NCBI RefSeq assembly: GCF_024494645.1
Contig: NZ_JANHDJ010000009.1
Span: forward strand, 1-58,793
Direction: 5' to 3'
DNA: 58,793 nucleotides
Source of the DNA: Halohasta litorea
GTDB taxonomy: Archaea > Halobacteriota > Halobacteria > Halobacteriales > Haloferacaceae
Shown: in pieces, positions 1-8,734 of the stretch
How positions within the stretch are numbered: the first letter of the stretch is position 1
Layout of the letters: every line of letters starts with the position of its first letter
Notes under the pieces: model-generated
The model's input: the letters and a program-made list of their open reading frames with translations, nothing else
Database searches by the model: none
What the model was told of the DNA's origin: nothing
Program-made: the position numbers and the translations under genes

Positions 1-81
1 AAGCTCCTCGTTGAGAGTGTTGACGACAAAATTAAGCAGGTGCTCTTCTTCGATCTGATTGTCTGCTTGGTTTGGTTTCAC
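1..81 (-). CDS. ISH3-family transposase, N-terminal fragment (runs off left edge)
   Basis: Reading the minus strand from a GTG at 81 gives 27 codons with no stop to the window edge. The peptide (NQIEEEHLLNFVVNTLNEEL) resembles the N-terminus of ISH3-family transposases as I remember them (an EEHLLNFVVN-type start). The rest of the DDE transposase would lie to the left of base 1. The GTG start is the only candidate in frame and is tentative. Assignment rests on this short stretch, so it is a family-level guess. Confidence 0.5.
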   Translation of the reverse strand, partial: MKPNQADNQIEEEHLLNFVVNTLNEEL

Positions 82-300
82 ACTACGTCCAAGCAGACAC
101 TTCCTCTAACCCGATGTGATCGACTGAGGATAGGGGTAACGGCGGTTTGGACTGCCAGAAGTCCACCAGTCCGATACTGTGGGACTACCTGTGCCCGAAA
201 GGTCTGGTAGTCCGGTGACTGGACTGCCCACCTGCAACTCCCACCGCTCGGGATTCCTCCGCGTAAACGCGGAGGAGGATGTCAAAACATCTCTCCACCT
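82..300. mobile_element. Structured IS200/IS605 right-end relic
   Basis: There is no gene here. The arms cctccgcg (256-263) and cgcggagg (268-275) make a perfect hairpin followed by aggatgtcaa, which resembles right ends of haloarchaeal tnpB elements. Upstream, ggactacc and ggtagtcc can pair with a loop of about 18 bases, in a stretch rich in other complementary segments (about 150-235). This is reminiscent of the folded RNA encoded at tnpB 3' ends. No tnpB coding sequence was recognised beside it, so it is read as a solo end left after deletion or as the junction between two elements. Confidence 0.4.
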
Positions 301-323
301 GGATCCTTAGAGACGAAGCGAAG

Positions 324-1061
324 TTATTGCTGTATCTCTCGAATGTGGTTCACCGCATCCTTAGCTAGCCGCCTAAAATCTGCTCTGGCTGGTATAATGT
401 CGACAGAACCTCCATGTCTACGGACAGCACGCTCTGTCGGTGCCCCAATTGCACCAATAACCGTCTCCTCTAGCTCGGATTGCAGCGAGGAGAGAGCGTC
501 ACGTTCGGTAGCGATCTCAAAAAAATGCTCGACCGTCTTCGGTGACGTGAATAGTATGCCGTCTAACTCACCGTCTACGGCGAGTTTAACTGACTGGCCA
601 GCAGTATCCGGTCGTTTCAAGCGATATAGATGGGTTTCATGAACAGATGCACCCGCTTCTTTTAGTCCCCGAATCAGTACATCACTTCCGTGTGCACTGC
701 GAGCGATTTCCACCGTATTCCCTTCAACTTCGTCTGCCAACTCTTCGACGAGTCCCGTGGAAGTAAATGTCGAAGGAATCACGTCGACTGAATAGCCGCA
801 ATTTCGTAACGCAGTTGCTGTCTGGTGGCCTACCGCACATACTGTCGTTCCATCTTGATGCCATCCCTGCTTCTCAGCGAATTTAACCCCGGTCGGACTG
901 GTGAAGATGCAGTATTCTGCCTGCTGTGGAGCCTGCCCTGTTGGACAAATGGACAGCATTGGATCTGCGATTGGCGACACTTCCAGTGATTGAAGATAGC
1001 AGACAGCTTCGTCGATCCGAGTGTCGTCAGGGCGGAGGACAGCCACCTTCGGCTTAGGCAT
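324..1061 (-). CDS. hemD: Uroporphyrinogen-III synthase
   Basis: The 245-residue protein has the usual length and layout of HemD. It starts with KVAVLRPDD and has the CIFTSPTGVKFAE motif around residue 50, GILFTSPKTVEHFFE in the second half and GAIGAPTERAVRRHG near the end. HemD closes linear hydroxymethylbilane to uroporphyrinogen III, the branch point for heme, siroheme and cobamides, in the cytoplasm. hemC is not adjacent, so the gene stands apart from its usual partner. It is transcribed away from the deoxyhypusine synthase gene, sharing a short intergenic region. Confidence 0.9.
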   Translation of the reverse strand: MPKPKVAVLRPDDTRIDEAVCYLQSLEVSPIADPMLSICPTGQAPQQAEYCIFTSPTGVKFAEKQGWHQDGTTVCAVGHQTATALRNCGYSVDVIPSTFTSTGLVEELADEVEGNTVEIARSAHGSDVLIRGLKEAGASVHETHLYRLKRPDTAGQSVKLAVDGELDGILFTSPKTVEHFFEIATERDALSSLQSELEETVIGAIGAPTERAVRRHGGSVDIIPARADFRRLAKDAVNHIREIQQ

Positions 1062-1154
1062 AGTGAATAATCCAGTGTTGATGACCTTGGGTGTATCGAG
1101 AACCGATCGACAGATTCCGAGTTCTTCAAATCCCTTGTCGAGTTATCCACTCGT

Positions 1155-2129
1155 ATGGATAACGACGATTCTCACGATTACGTCGTACCCGAGAGTGAGG
1201 AAGACCTTGATACACCAGACGTACGTGGCTACGACTTTCGCGGCGAATTCGACTTCCACGAGATGCTTGACTCCTATGCGTCAACAGGATTCCAAGCAAC
1301 ACAGCTCGCAGAAGCCATCGATATCGCAGAACGTATGCAAGAAGCGGATGCAACAATCTATCTCACATTCACATCAAATATTATCTCGTCGGGGTTGCGC
1401 GAGGCCGTTGCCTACCTCGTCCGAGAAGGGTACGTGGATGTTCTCATTACGACATCCGGATCACTAACTGAGGACGTCATCAAGACAGCAAAACCGTTCA
1501 AGATGGGAGACTGGGACGCAGACGAGGCGGCACTTCGGGAACGAGGCATTAACCGACTTGGTAATCTCTTCGTTCCCTCTGATCGATACGTGTGGCTGGA
1601 GGAATATCTATATGATTTCTTCGATGACTTCTTCGCGGAGGAGAAAGTTCGGACACCGACGGCATTCGCACGTGAGTTAGGTGAGACGCTCGACGACGAG
1701 GATTCAGTGTTAAAGCAAGCGGCGGACAATGACGTTCCAGTGTACTGCCCGGCTTTGACCGATGCCGAAGTCGGGAACTTTCTCTACTACTATCGCCAGG
1801 GCTACGATTCAGACGTCGGAATCGAGATTCTGGATGACTACGACTCACTCATCGAAGACGGCTTGCTCGCAGACACGACAGGGCTCATCGCGGTTGGGGG
1901 TGGTGTACCGAAACACCATGCGATTATGACGAACCTCTTCCGCGGTGGGGCGGATTACGTTGTCTACATCTCGACGGGTATGGAGGGAGATGGATCGCTG
2001 TCAGGTGCACCGCCAAACGAGGCGGTCTCATGGGGTAAAATCAAGGAAGAGCGGGCGAACTATACACAGATCGAGGCAGAGGCCACACTCGTCTTTCCAT
2101 TACTTGTAGCTGGAGCTTTCAAACTGTAG
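1155..2129 (+). CDS. dys: Deoxyhypusine synthase
   Basis: This 324-residue protein matches deoxyhypusine synthase in length. It carries the signature GGGVPKHH with the presumed catalytic lysine at residue 253, and conserved segments such as TFTSNIISSGLREAVAYL and VPVYCPALTDAEVGNFL. The enzyme moves an aminobutyl group from spermidine, or in archaea acts on an agmatine-derived route, to a lysine of translation factor aIF5A. The N-terminal 20 residues are acidic and variable, as in other haloarchaea. Its stop lies only 12 bases from the end of the convergent trkA. A pyruvoyl arginine decarboxylase, source of agmatine, lies about 6 kb away in this window. Confidence 0.92.
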   Translation: MDNDDSHDYVVPESEEDLDTPDVRGYDFRGEFDFHEMLDSYASTGFQATQLAEAIDIAERMQEADATIYLTFTSNIISSGLREAVAYLVREGYVDVLITTSGSLTEDVIKTAKPFKMGDWDADEAALRERGINRLGNLFVPSDRYVWLEEYLYDFFDDFFAEEKVRTPTAFARELGETLDDEDSVLKQAADNDVPVYCPALTDAEVGNFLYYYRQGYDSDVGIEILDDYDSLIEDGLLADTTGLIAVGGGVPKHHAIMTNLFRGGADYVVYISTGMEGDGSLSGAPPNEAVSWGKIKEERANYTQIEAEATLVFPLLVAGAFKL

Positions 2130-2141
2130 CGAATGTTGTTT

Positions 2142-3476
2142 CTAAATCGCTTCAGTAACCTCGTCGAGTATATTAGCATCCACGAATAAAATGATATGAT
2201 CTTCTGATTTGATTATCGTTGAGCCTCGTGGAGCCACGAGTTCATCGTCGCGAGCGATCGCTCCAATAACAACTCCATCTGGAAGATCAGTTATCGAATT
2301 CGCAATCTTGCGGTCTGTGAGAATACTATCCTGAGCAACCTCAACTTCAATCATTTCCGCACGGTTATGTTCAAGCATAACGATATTCTCAGTAGGGTTC
2401 AGTCGAGTAAACCGTACGATCTCTTCAGCGGTTTCCTCACGTGGGTTGACAGTCACGTCGACACCGACTGTTTCGAATAATCCGGTATACTCTAGATTCT
2501 CGACGACAGTTACTGTTTCGTCAACACCAAGCTGACGTGCTACCAACGTTACGAGCAGATTTTGTTCATCATGTTCCAGTGCAGAGATCATCAGATCAGC
2601 TTCCCCCATCTTCTCTCGATTTAAGAAAGACATATCAGTTGGATCCCCATGAAGCACTGTCGTGTTTGGGAGGGCTTCGGCAACTTCACGGGTTTTATCA
2701 CTATTTTGTTCGACTAAACGAGGGTTATATCCATGTTCTTCGAATAGCTTAGCCGTTTGAATTCCGACCTTAGTTGCTCCAGCAATAATAATATCATCTG
2801 TCTGGCTCCGTAATGACCTCGAAATCACAGAGGCGAAATTTTCCACAGCCTGGGTACTTCCGATAACTACTATGCGGTCATCCGGTTGAATGACTGTCTC
2901 CCCGCGTGGGATTAGCAATTCCTCGTTGCGGAAGATCGCCGCAAACGTTAATGAATTATCACTGTCTATCTCGCGCACAGTTCGTTCGATAATAGGACTC
3001 TCTGACTCAATTTCGAACGTAGCCATTCGTACAAGGCCGTTAGCAAAGGTATCCACCTCTCGAGCCGATGGAAGCCCAGAGATGCGGAAAATTGCTTCAG
3101 ACGTCAGTAGGTTTGTGCATATCATATGATCAACACCGAAAGCATCTGGATGCCCATCCCACGTTTCATGCAGAGTGCGATGTCTGACCCGAGCGATAGT
3201 GAAAGCATCAGAAACCAGCTTTGCGGTGGCGCAGATAACAGTATTCACCTCGTTATCATCGGTACACGCAATAACCAGGTCTGCCTGTTCGATTTTGGCC
3301 TGCTGTAGTGTTTTGATCTCACGTCCGTCTCCGTGTACAGCAAGCACATCGTATGCATACGTAAGTTCCTCTACGATACGCTGATCACGTTCAATGATGA
3401 TTACTTTGTGAAGGTCCGAAAGAGTAGCAGCAATCGCTCTCCCGACCCCACCAGCACCAATTACCGTAATCCGCAT
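2142..3476 (-). CDS. trkA: Trk potassium uptake regulatory subunit TrkA
   Basis: The protein is 444 residues from the ATG at 3476. The open frame extends 20 codons further, to 3536, but the N-terminus MRITVIGAGGVGRAIA is the expected start of the first NAD-binding Rossmann fold. A second Rossmann motif (IIAGATKVGIQTAKLF) begins about halfway, and each half ends in an RCK_C-type domain (for example LIPRGETVIQPDDRIVVIG). TrkA is a peripheral cytoplasmic gating ring for a TrkH-type K+ channel, which fits a salt-in halophile. No trkH gene lies beside it, so its membrane partner must be encoded elsewhere. Confidence 0.9.
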   Translation of the reverse strand: MRITVIGAGGVGRAIAATLSDLHKVIIIERDQRIVEELTYAYDVLAVHGDGREIKTLQQAKIEQADLVIACTDDNEVNTVICATAKLVSDAFTIARVRHRTLHETWDGHPDAFGVDHMICTNLLTSEAIFRISGLPSAREVDTFANGLVRMATFEIESESPIIERTVREIDSDNSLTFAAIFRNEELLIPRGETVIQPDDRIVVIGSTQAVENFASVISRSLRSQTDDIIIAGATKVGIQTAKLFEEHGYNPRLVEQNSDKTREVAEALPNTTVLHGDPTDMSFLNREKMGEADLMISALEHDEQNLLVTLVARQLGVDETVTVVENLEYTGLFETVGVDVTVNPREETAEEIVRFTRLNPTENIVMLEHNRAEMIEVEVAQDSILTDRKIANSITDLPDGVVIGAIARDDELVAPRGSTIIKSEDHIILFVDANILDEVTEAI

Positions 3477-3639
3477 CGAATCCTTAGTTGAACTATCGTC
3501 AGCTATAGATCCGAACAAAGTTTCAGTATTCATCACTAATTTCTGAGACGATTTTGGGTTATGACCAACCTCTAACGAAGTGTCCTGAACCTACCGGTAT
3601 TAGTATCTAGAAATCATCGGGTATTATGAGTTCTGTTCC

Positions 3640-4185
3640 TTAATTCGTCGCCGCCTCGAGGACGAGTGTGTCGTCTTCGAGGTAGTGCTCGACGTGATGG
3701 GTGTGTTCCTCGATTGGTTCCAGCTGCTCACGAAGCATCTGTGCAGTCGCGTGGTCACCGAGTCCTTCCGCGAGTTCGATGTGTTCCCGGTAGCTCTCGA
3801 TGATGTCACCCATCATCTCCAGATCGTTCGAGAGCGACGTCCGGATGTCATAGACATCCTCATCCTCGGCTACGACGGTCGCGTTCTCTGCGAGTGTTGT
3901 CATACTGGCGTGCGGGACGCCGCCGAGCGCCTGAAGCCGCTCTGCGAGTTCGTCGGCCGCGTTCTCGACGTTCTCGTACACTTCCTGGAGGAACACGTGA
4001 ATATCTCGGAATTCCGCGCCTTCGACGTTCCAGTGGTGTTTGTGGAGCTGGTGATAGAGGACGTACGCGTCCGCGAGGTCGATGTTCAGTGCGTCGATTA
4101 TCTGTTCTGCTTTCTCCTTTTTGAGCCGGAGTGCGTTCTCTTCGACAGTGCCTGCGCTCTGTTGGGTCTTTCTCTGAGTGCGCAT
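3640..4185 (-). CDS. dpsA: DNA-protecting ferritin DpsA
   Basis: The 181-residue protein closely resembles haloarchaeal DpsA. It has the ferroxidase motif HKHHWNVEGAEFRDIHVFLQ, the segment LQALGGVPHAS, EDEDVYDIRTSLSNDLEMMGDIIE, and a C-terminal HHVEHYLEDDTLV. DpsA forms a dodecamer that oxidises and stores iron and limits oxidative damage. I chose the ATG at 4185 (MRTQRK); an ATG at 4206 would add seven residues. The gene stands alone, downstream of a small inverted repeat and an AT-rich box that may carry its promoter and operator. Confidence 0.92.
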   Translation of the reverse strand: MRTQRKTQQSAGTVEENALRLKKEKAEQIIDALNIDLADAYVLYHQLHKHHWNVEGAEFRDIHVFLQEVYENVENAADELAERLQALGGVPHASMTTLAENATVVAEDEDVYDIRTSLSNDLEMMGDIIESYREHIELAEGLGDHATAQMLREQLEPIEEHTHHVEHYLEDDTLVLEAATN

Positions 4186-4215
4186 CTCGTCTTCTCCTAC
4201 GTGCACCCCTCACTT

Positions 4216-4228
4216 ATTGGTTACCAAT
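4216..4228. promoter_or_regulatory. Inverted repeat upstream of dpsA, putative operator
   Basis: The sequence attggt-t-accaat is a perfect 6-bp inverted repeat with one central base. It lies just upstream of dpsA, next to the run aaataatttttt that could serve as a TATA-like element. Archaeal dps genes are commonly controlled by iron or redox regulators, so an operator role is plausible. The regulator is unknown. Confidence 0.35.
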
Positions 4229-4667
4229 TCGGAAATAATTTTTTGCGCTGGCGAAATTAGATTTTCAGGAATGAGATAATCATGTCAATGGGCGCTTCGT
4301 GATGCGACATCTTGACTTCGCTCCAATACGTCTTTCACCGCCAAACATCGATCTCATATCTGGTCGGACATTTTAATGACACAGACGATATTTGCTGGAT
4401 TGTTATCCTGTCTGTTCTTATCCAGTAGTAGCAACTGTCTACGGTGATTAGTCTGGATAGTTCTGCCCCATCAATCTTGACCCTTTCTGTAGTTGCTCTC
4501 CTGTCGCTGTCGAACGATTCCTCAGCTGGTCTTCCTCGAAAACGGGTGCTCTACTGATTGGTCTTCGGCAGTTACGCTGATCACTCAATGGTGACAGCGC
4601 CAAAGCTAGAATATATAATAATCCACTATACCCGAATCTTTATGTTTAGACATTCGAAAGACTAGGT
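4229..4667. other. Gene-free interval between dpsA and the IclR gene
   Basis: About 440 bases with no convincing reading frame on either strand. The right part (roughly 4600-4667) is AT-rich (atatataataatcc, then tttatgttt) and probably holds the promoter of the IclR-family gene starting at 4668. I recognise nothing else. Confidence 0.4.
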
Positions 4668-5468
4668 ATGGGTGATCAGACAGCCAAAACAACTGTTCGC
4701 TCGCTTTCCATAGTAGATACCATACAGCGATTGGATGGTGCGACGTTAGATGAATTAACAACCGAACTGGCAATGGCGAGAAGTACGGTACATGTGCACC
4801 TTCGCACGCTTATCGATCATGGCTATCTGACGAAGGAGAGTGAAATGTACCACGTTGGTTTGCGATTTCTCAACCACGGCGAATACGCGCGGTCACGGAA
4901 ACGGGCATACGTTCTTGCTGAAGAGACTGTATCCAATCTTTCTGAGCAGATTGATGAAGAGGTAGAATTTGTCGTTGAAAACAACGGTCGGGGTATTCTT
5001 GTTCACGAATCATTCCATCCGGATAGTCAGTTTGACTCAAAGGATTCTCACACGTCCAAATCGATTACAGCTGCTGGTATCTACTATTATCTTCACAGTG
5101 TCGCAACTGGAAAAGCGATGCTTGCTGAATACCCGAGGGATCGTGTTGAGGAGATAGTAGACCAGTGGGGGTTACAAGAACAGACTGAGAAAACAATTAC
5201 CGATCAAGACTCGCTCTATGAATCTCTGGATGCGATCAAGGAACAGGGAGTTGCGTTTGCTGACGAAGAATATGTTAATGGGTTACGAGAAGTCGGTCGG
5301 ATCGTAAAAAACCCGGATGAGAGTATTCTTGGCGCGATTGCAGTTATTGGTCCGACATACCGATTCCAGAATGACCGATTCAACAATGAAATTCCAAACA
5401 TTCTGGATGACTATGTCACATCACTTGAAGGCGAAATCGAAGAAGCCTATCGAGAGGAGCATTTTTAG
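4668..5468 (+). CDS. IclR-family transcriptional regulator
   Basis: The 266-residue protein has an N-terminal winged helix-turn-helix (residues about 10-70: DTIQRLDGATLDELTTEL, ARSTVHVHLRTLIDHGYL). The IclR effector domain follows, recognisable from YLHSVATGKAMLAEYP and the tail segment VGRIVKNPDESILGAIAVIGP. Family members bind small organic ligands and control adjacent catabolic genes, but no such operon is next to it. Transposon DNA begins within 20 bases of its stop. Its regulon cannot be inferred from context. Confidence 0.88.
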   Translation: MGDQTAKTTVRSLSIVDTIQRLDGATLDELTTELAMARSTVHVHLRTLIDHGYLTKESEMYHVGLRFLNHGEYARSRKRAYVLAEETVSNLSEQIDEEVEFVVENNGRGILVHESFHPDSQFDSKDSHTSKSITAAGIYYYLHSVATGKAMLAEYPRDRVEEIVDQWGLQEQTEKTITDQDSLYESLDAIKEQGVAFADEEYVNGLREVGRIVKNPDESILGAIAVIGPTYRFQNDRFNNEIPNILDDYVTSLEGEIEEAYREEHF

Positions 5469-5624
5469 CTGATTACAGGCGGTAAGCCCCCTTCCTCAAG
5501 GACCAATGCAGGCCGTAGGCCGAGTAGCGCAGTAGGGAGGGAATACACCGCCGTCATTATCTTCTATACACTATTCTACTCCTGGCCCCACGGGCCCACG
5601 TACCGATACACGTATGTTGAAACT

Positions 5625-5783
5625 ATGTCTAAACAGGCAGCGATGGATCGGCACGAAATCGAAGGCCACGAAGTCATCGAGGGCGAGGTCAAACCTACCG
5701 GCAACGGCGCACACGTCCTCGTCCCGAAACGGTGGCGTGGCGCGGACGTGAAAATCGTCAGAACCTCTGAGTCTGACGAGTAA
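5625..5783 (+). CDS. Small transposon-associated protein (DUF2080-like)
   Basis: This 52-residue protein begins MSKQAAMDRHEIEGHEVIEG and continues VKPTGNGAHVLVPKRWRGADV. Haloarchaeal tnpB elements often carry a short gene of this kind immediately before tnpB, annotated as DUF2080 family transposon-associated protein. The fold has an AbrB-like look (GAHVLVPKRWRG). Its stop is 3 bases before the tnpB start, so the two are translationally coupled. Its exact role is not established to my knowledge. A DNA- or RNA-binding regulator of tnpB would fit. Confidence 0.7.
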   Translation: MSKQAAMDRHEIEGHEVIEGEVKPTGNGAHVLVPKRWRGADVKIVRTSESDE

Positions 5784-5786
5784 CCG

Positions 5787-6269
5787 ATGAACTACAACTA
5801 CAGGTATCGACTCAAACCGACAAAACGCCAGCGTGAGACGCTGGACTATCACCGCGATACCTGTAGACAACTCTACAACCACGCCCTGTACCGTTTCAAC
5901 CAGATTCCCGAAGACGAGGGCACCGTCAAACAGCGTGTCCGGAAGATTCGTGACGAACTTCCCGACCTCAAAGACTGGTGGGATGCACTCACCGACGTGT
6001 ACTCGAAGGTACTCCAGCCCACCGTTATGCGGATTGCCAAAAACATCAACCGAATCGGCCAACTCAAAGAAAAGGGCCACAACGTTGGGGAGCTTCGATG
6101 GAAGTCACCCGGGGAGTTCCGCAGTTTCACGTACAACCAGTCTGGCTTCGAACTCGACAAGAAGAGTGGTCAGAACGTGTTGGCACTCTCGAAACTCGCG
6201 GATATTCCCATCGAATTTCATCGACAACTCCCCGATGACGCCACTGTCAAGGAAGTCACGCTCAAATAG
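5787..6269 (+). pseudogene. tnpB: tnpB, 5' part (RNA-guided nuclease family), interrupted
   Basis: The N-terminal 160 residues of a TnpB-like protein, starting MNYNYRYRLKPTKRQRETLDYH, the typical N-terminal OrfB helix-turn-helix entry. Frame analysis across the inserted IS1595 element (removing 6275-7258) shows the frame continues perfectly into the 3' part. However, an in-frame TAG lies at 6267-6269, overlapping the first two bases of the duplicated target. The split gene therefore has two lesions, a nonsense codon and an insertion. The rebuilt protein would be about 418 residues, normal for TnpB. Confidence 0.8.
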
Positions 6270-6274
6270 GAAAA

Positions 6275-7251
6275 TCGCTCTTGTGAAGCACGTTGTTGAT
6301 TTTCAGAGCGCGGCGTCGAGAGCGTGTTTGAGTGCTTCGTCACCTGATTTTCTGTAGAGTTCACGGCGGAGTTCGAAAGCTCTGAGATACGGCGTGAGCT
6401 TGTCTTTCGAGACTCCTCGGTGGGGCGAGAGCCACCGTCGCGTCAGCGACGCGTGGCTCTCGCAGTTGTTGACGTCGCCGTCGCCGTGGACGACGTATTC
6501 GCGGTCGAATGCGTCGTCGTCTTCGAGCGGCTCGTAGGCCCGAAATCCGTCTGTATAGACGGTCAATGACTCCTGTTCGTGGTCGGCGAGCAGGAGTCGA
6601 ACGGTCGATTCGTCGGCGGATTTCGCTGGCACGACGTACCGCTCGTCCGCGCCGCGATCGACCAGCGTGAACACCGGTGGTTTGTCGCTGTCGCACGATC
6701 CTCGTCCACGCGTGGAGAGGCCACGCGAGCGCGACGCCTGGTCGCGCTCGCGGCCTTTCAACCCCGCTGAGACGTACACTTCGTCAATTTCAACCGGTCC
6801 AGACAGCGTGATCGACGGCGCGTCGAGCGCGTTGGCGAAGCACTCGACGCGCCGTCTCACCGTTCGATACGACAAATCGAGTTCCGCCTCGATTTTCCGA
6901 ATGCTCGTGTTAAACCGCAAGAACACGTAGATCGTGAAGTACCACTCTTTGAGCTTTAGCTTCGAGTGAGCGATGATCGTGCCGGTCTTATCGTTGAACG
7001 TCCGACTGCAATTCTTACACAGATACCGCTGATACACCCGGTAGCTGCCGTTTCTGACCGTCAGGTCAGAACGGCAGCGAGGGCACTCGACGCCATCACG
7101 CCAGCGAACCTGTTGGAGCAGGTCCGCTGCAGCCGATTCCGACACGAACCGGCTTACTGGGAATATGTCGGGCACCGCTGACGCGGTGCCCTTGCTCTCT
7201 TCGACTTTCAGCCACAGCTCTCGCTATCAACAATCTACTTCGCAAGAGCGA
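6275..7251 (-). mobile_element. IS1595-family insertion sequence with inverted repeats and target duplication
   Basis: The ends are imperfect inverted repeats of about 25 bp: left tcgctcttgtgaagca and, on the opposite strand at the right, tcgctcttgcgaagta, both continuing to a shared ttgttga. Flanking direct repeats aggaaaa (6268-6274 and 7252-7258) are the target duplication. The 977-bp element contains one transposase gene. Removing the element and one repeat copy restores the tnpB frame. The clean target duplication means this is a fairly recent insertion. Confidence 0.88.
6303..7175 (-). CDS. IS1595-family transposase
   Basis: The 290-residue protein starts with a zinc ribbon (CPRCRSDLTVRNG, then CKNC, residues about 33-60), followed by the helical stretch LKLKEWYFTIYVFLRFNTS. 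The catalytic core shows EIDEVYVSAGLKGRE (first Asp), VYTDGFRAYEPL (second Asp) and NNCESHASLTRRWLSPHRG near the C-terminus. This order is typical of the ISH4-like IS1595 group in haloarchaea. The frame is intact, so the enzyme may be active. It fills nearly the whole element. Confidence 0.88.
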   Translation of the reverse strand: MPDIFPVSRFVSESAAADLLQQVRWRDGVECPRCRSDLTVRNGSYRVYQRYLCKNCSRTFNDKTGTIIAHSKLKLKEWYFTIYVFLRFNTSIRKIEAELDLSYRTVRRRVECFANALDAPSITLSGPVEIDEVYVSAGLKGRERDQASRSRGLSTRGRGSCDSDKPPVFTLVDRGADERYVVPAKSADESTVRLLLADHEQESLTVYTDGFRAYEPLEDDDAFDREYVVHGDGDVNNCESHASLTRRWLSPHRGVSKDKLTPYLRAFELRRELYRKSGDEALKHALDAAL

Positions 7252-7292
7252 AGGAAAATACCGGCGAGTGGCTCGCTATCTTCGGTATAGAG

Positions 7293-8024
7293 ATGGACAC
7301 AGAATCGCCAGCGAAGCCACCGCTGGGCGATATTGATCCCGAGGAAATGGTCGGCATCGACGTGGGGATCCTGAAGTATGCTCACGACACAGACGGCACG
7401 GCGGTCAAGTCACTCGACCTGTCCGACGAACGCGACAGACTTGAACGAGAGCAACGGAAACTCTCGCGCAAAGAGTACGAGTCGAACAATTGGGAAAAGC
7501 AACGCCAGACGGTCGCAGAGTGCCATCTTGACATCAAGCGCAAGCGGCGTGACTTCCTCCACAAACTCTCGAACTACTATGCTCGGGAGTACGAACTGGT
7601 GGCCGTCGAAAACCTCAACGTGAAGGGGATGATGGAATCGCCGCGCAACAGCCACAACACAGCGTCAGCGGCGTGGAACACCTTCACGAATATGCTCGAA
7701 TACAAGTGTGAACGTAAAGGCGCACACTTCGTGGAAGTTGACCCCAACGGCACCACTAAAGAATGCGCTCAGTGTAGTGTCGAAACCCCGCTGTGGGTGC
7801 GTGAACACGCCTGTCCCGCCTGTGATTTCAAGGGGGATAGAAACGCAAACGCGGCGTGGAACATTCTTTCTCGCGGACTCACCGAACTAGGAGTGGGTCA
7901 CTCCGAAGGAACGCCTGTGGAGACTGCGCTCCCTGCGGGAACCACTCCGGTTCCTGCAAAGTGCGTCGTGGAAGCAGGAAGTCCCGTCCTCAGCGAGCGC
8001 GGAAGCGCGAGCAGGGCGGGGTAG
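7293..8024 (+). pseudogene. tnpB: tnpB, 3' part with RuvC core and zinc finger
   Basis: This segment continues the frame of the 5' part and contains every catalytic element of TnpB. The RuvC aspartate is in VGIDVGILKYA, the glutamate in AVENLNVKGM and the final aspartate in GDRNANAAWN. A four-cysteine zinc finger (CAQC...CPAC) lies between the last two. An internal ATG at 7293 opens a 243-residue frame, but without the N-terminal RNA- and DNA-binding regions it should not be a functional nuclease. The last 150 bases form strong stems at the transposon end, where the guide RNA scaffold of TnpB systems is encoded. Confidence 0.82.
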
Positions 8025-8033
8025 TTCACAGCA

Positions 8034-8510
8034 TTACATAATAGGGGAAGAGCGCCCATAAATCGCCAGTACGACGGCAGTAGCGTAATTTTCAACATCA
8101 GGGTCAGCCTCAGCCACGACTTCATCTCCATCACTAAGAAATTCCCAGTCTCGATGGTCCTTCCCAGCAGTCAAACCAGTCTTGATGCGCTCACGGACGG
8201 TGTTCTCTGTATCGCCTGTTGACTCGTAGAAAATACCTCGTCCGGATTTACTGCGTGCCCATCCGATCCCAGCAGCGGCTGTCTCACCGGATTTAACCGT
8301 TTTCCGACTTTGAACAACAGTCAGACGATCGCCGACTGCTCCCAAGTCGGGAGCGGTTCCGGTAACCTCAAGAGCAGCATCGCTCGGAATGACTGAAGAG
8401 ACACTAACTAAATTGTAATTATGAACGTTCGCAGCTGCTAGCGCTGCATCATACGATGCCTTCTCGGTTGAAGCATTTCCGATTCCCCAGACGATTCTAA
8501 TTTGACCCAT
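8034..8510 (-). CDS. pdaD: Pyruvoyl-dependent arginine decarboxylase
   Basis: The 158-residue protein matches archaeal PvlArgDC. The self-cleavage site is the serine pair in LVSVSSVIPS (S38-S39), which yields a beta chain and an alpha chain with an N-terminal pyruvoyl group. The alpha chain shows RKTVKSGETAAAGIGWA and a C-terminal acidic segment. The enzyme converts arginine to agmatine, the precursor for archaeal polyamines, agmatinylated tRNA-Ile2 and hypusine. The tnpB element ends almost exactly at its stop codon, so the last few residues (GRSSPIM) could be altered by that insertion. The conserved core is intact. Confidence 0.88.
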   Translation of the reverse strand: MGQIRIVWGIGNASTEKASYDAALAAANVHNYNLVSVSSVIPSDAALEVTGTAPDLGAVGDRLTVVQSRKTVKSGETAAAGIGWARSKSGRGIFYESTGDTENTVRERIKTGLTAGKDHRDWEFLSDGDEVVAEADPDVENYATAVVLAIYGRSSPIM

Positions 8511-8734
8511 ATAGATTCAAATCAGACACCGAAATAAGGAGTTTCGATTCACTTGGAGCTTGCTTAGCCGCCAGAGCCAACACCTCACGCCGACAGGCTA
8601 ACCATCATCAGACTCAGAACAGAAAAGAAGCCTTTCGCTGTTCTCGGTACACAAACCCAATCACGAAGGTGACGATAGCTACGTTAGGGCACTGTACAGA
8701 TAAGGTGGAAAAGTGAGGCGGTCGTAGTTCGTTG

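Larger units (their letters stand above)
5476..8040 (+). mobile_element. IS200/IS605-type tnpB element (no tnpA), split by an IS1595 element
   Basis: The unit holds a small transposon-associated protein gene (5625), tnpB (5787 to 8024) and a structured 3' end. Its left boundary is set roughly just after the IclR stop. The right boundary is near gtagttcac at 8021-8029, preceded by a stem formed by cccgtcct (7983-7990) and agggcggg (8013-8020). No tnpA is present, as in IS1341-type elements. The 6275-7251 segment is a separate IS1595-family insertion. The element ends just at the 3' end of the pyruvoyl arginine decarboxylase gene. Confidence 0.7.

Noticed and set aside
150-235. tRNA-like folding with several complementary blocks
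   Set aside because: No T-loop or anticodon arrangement could be fitted. The stretch lies beside a tnpB-type right end and fits that better.
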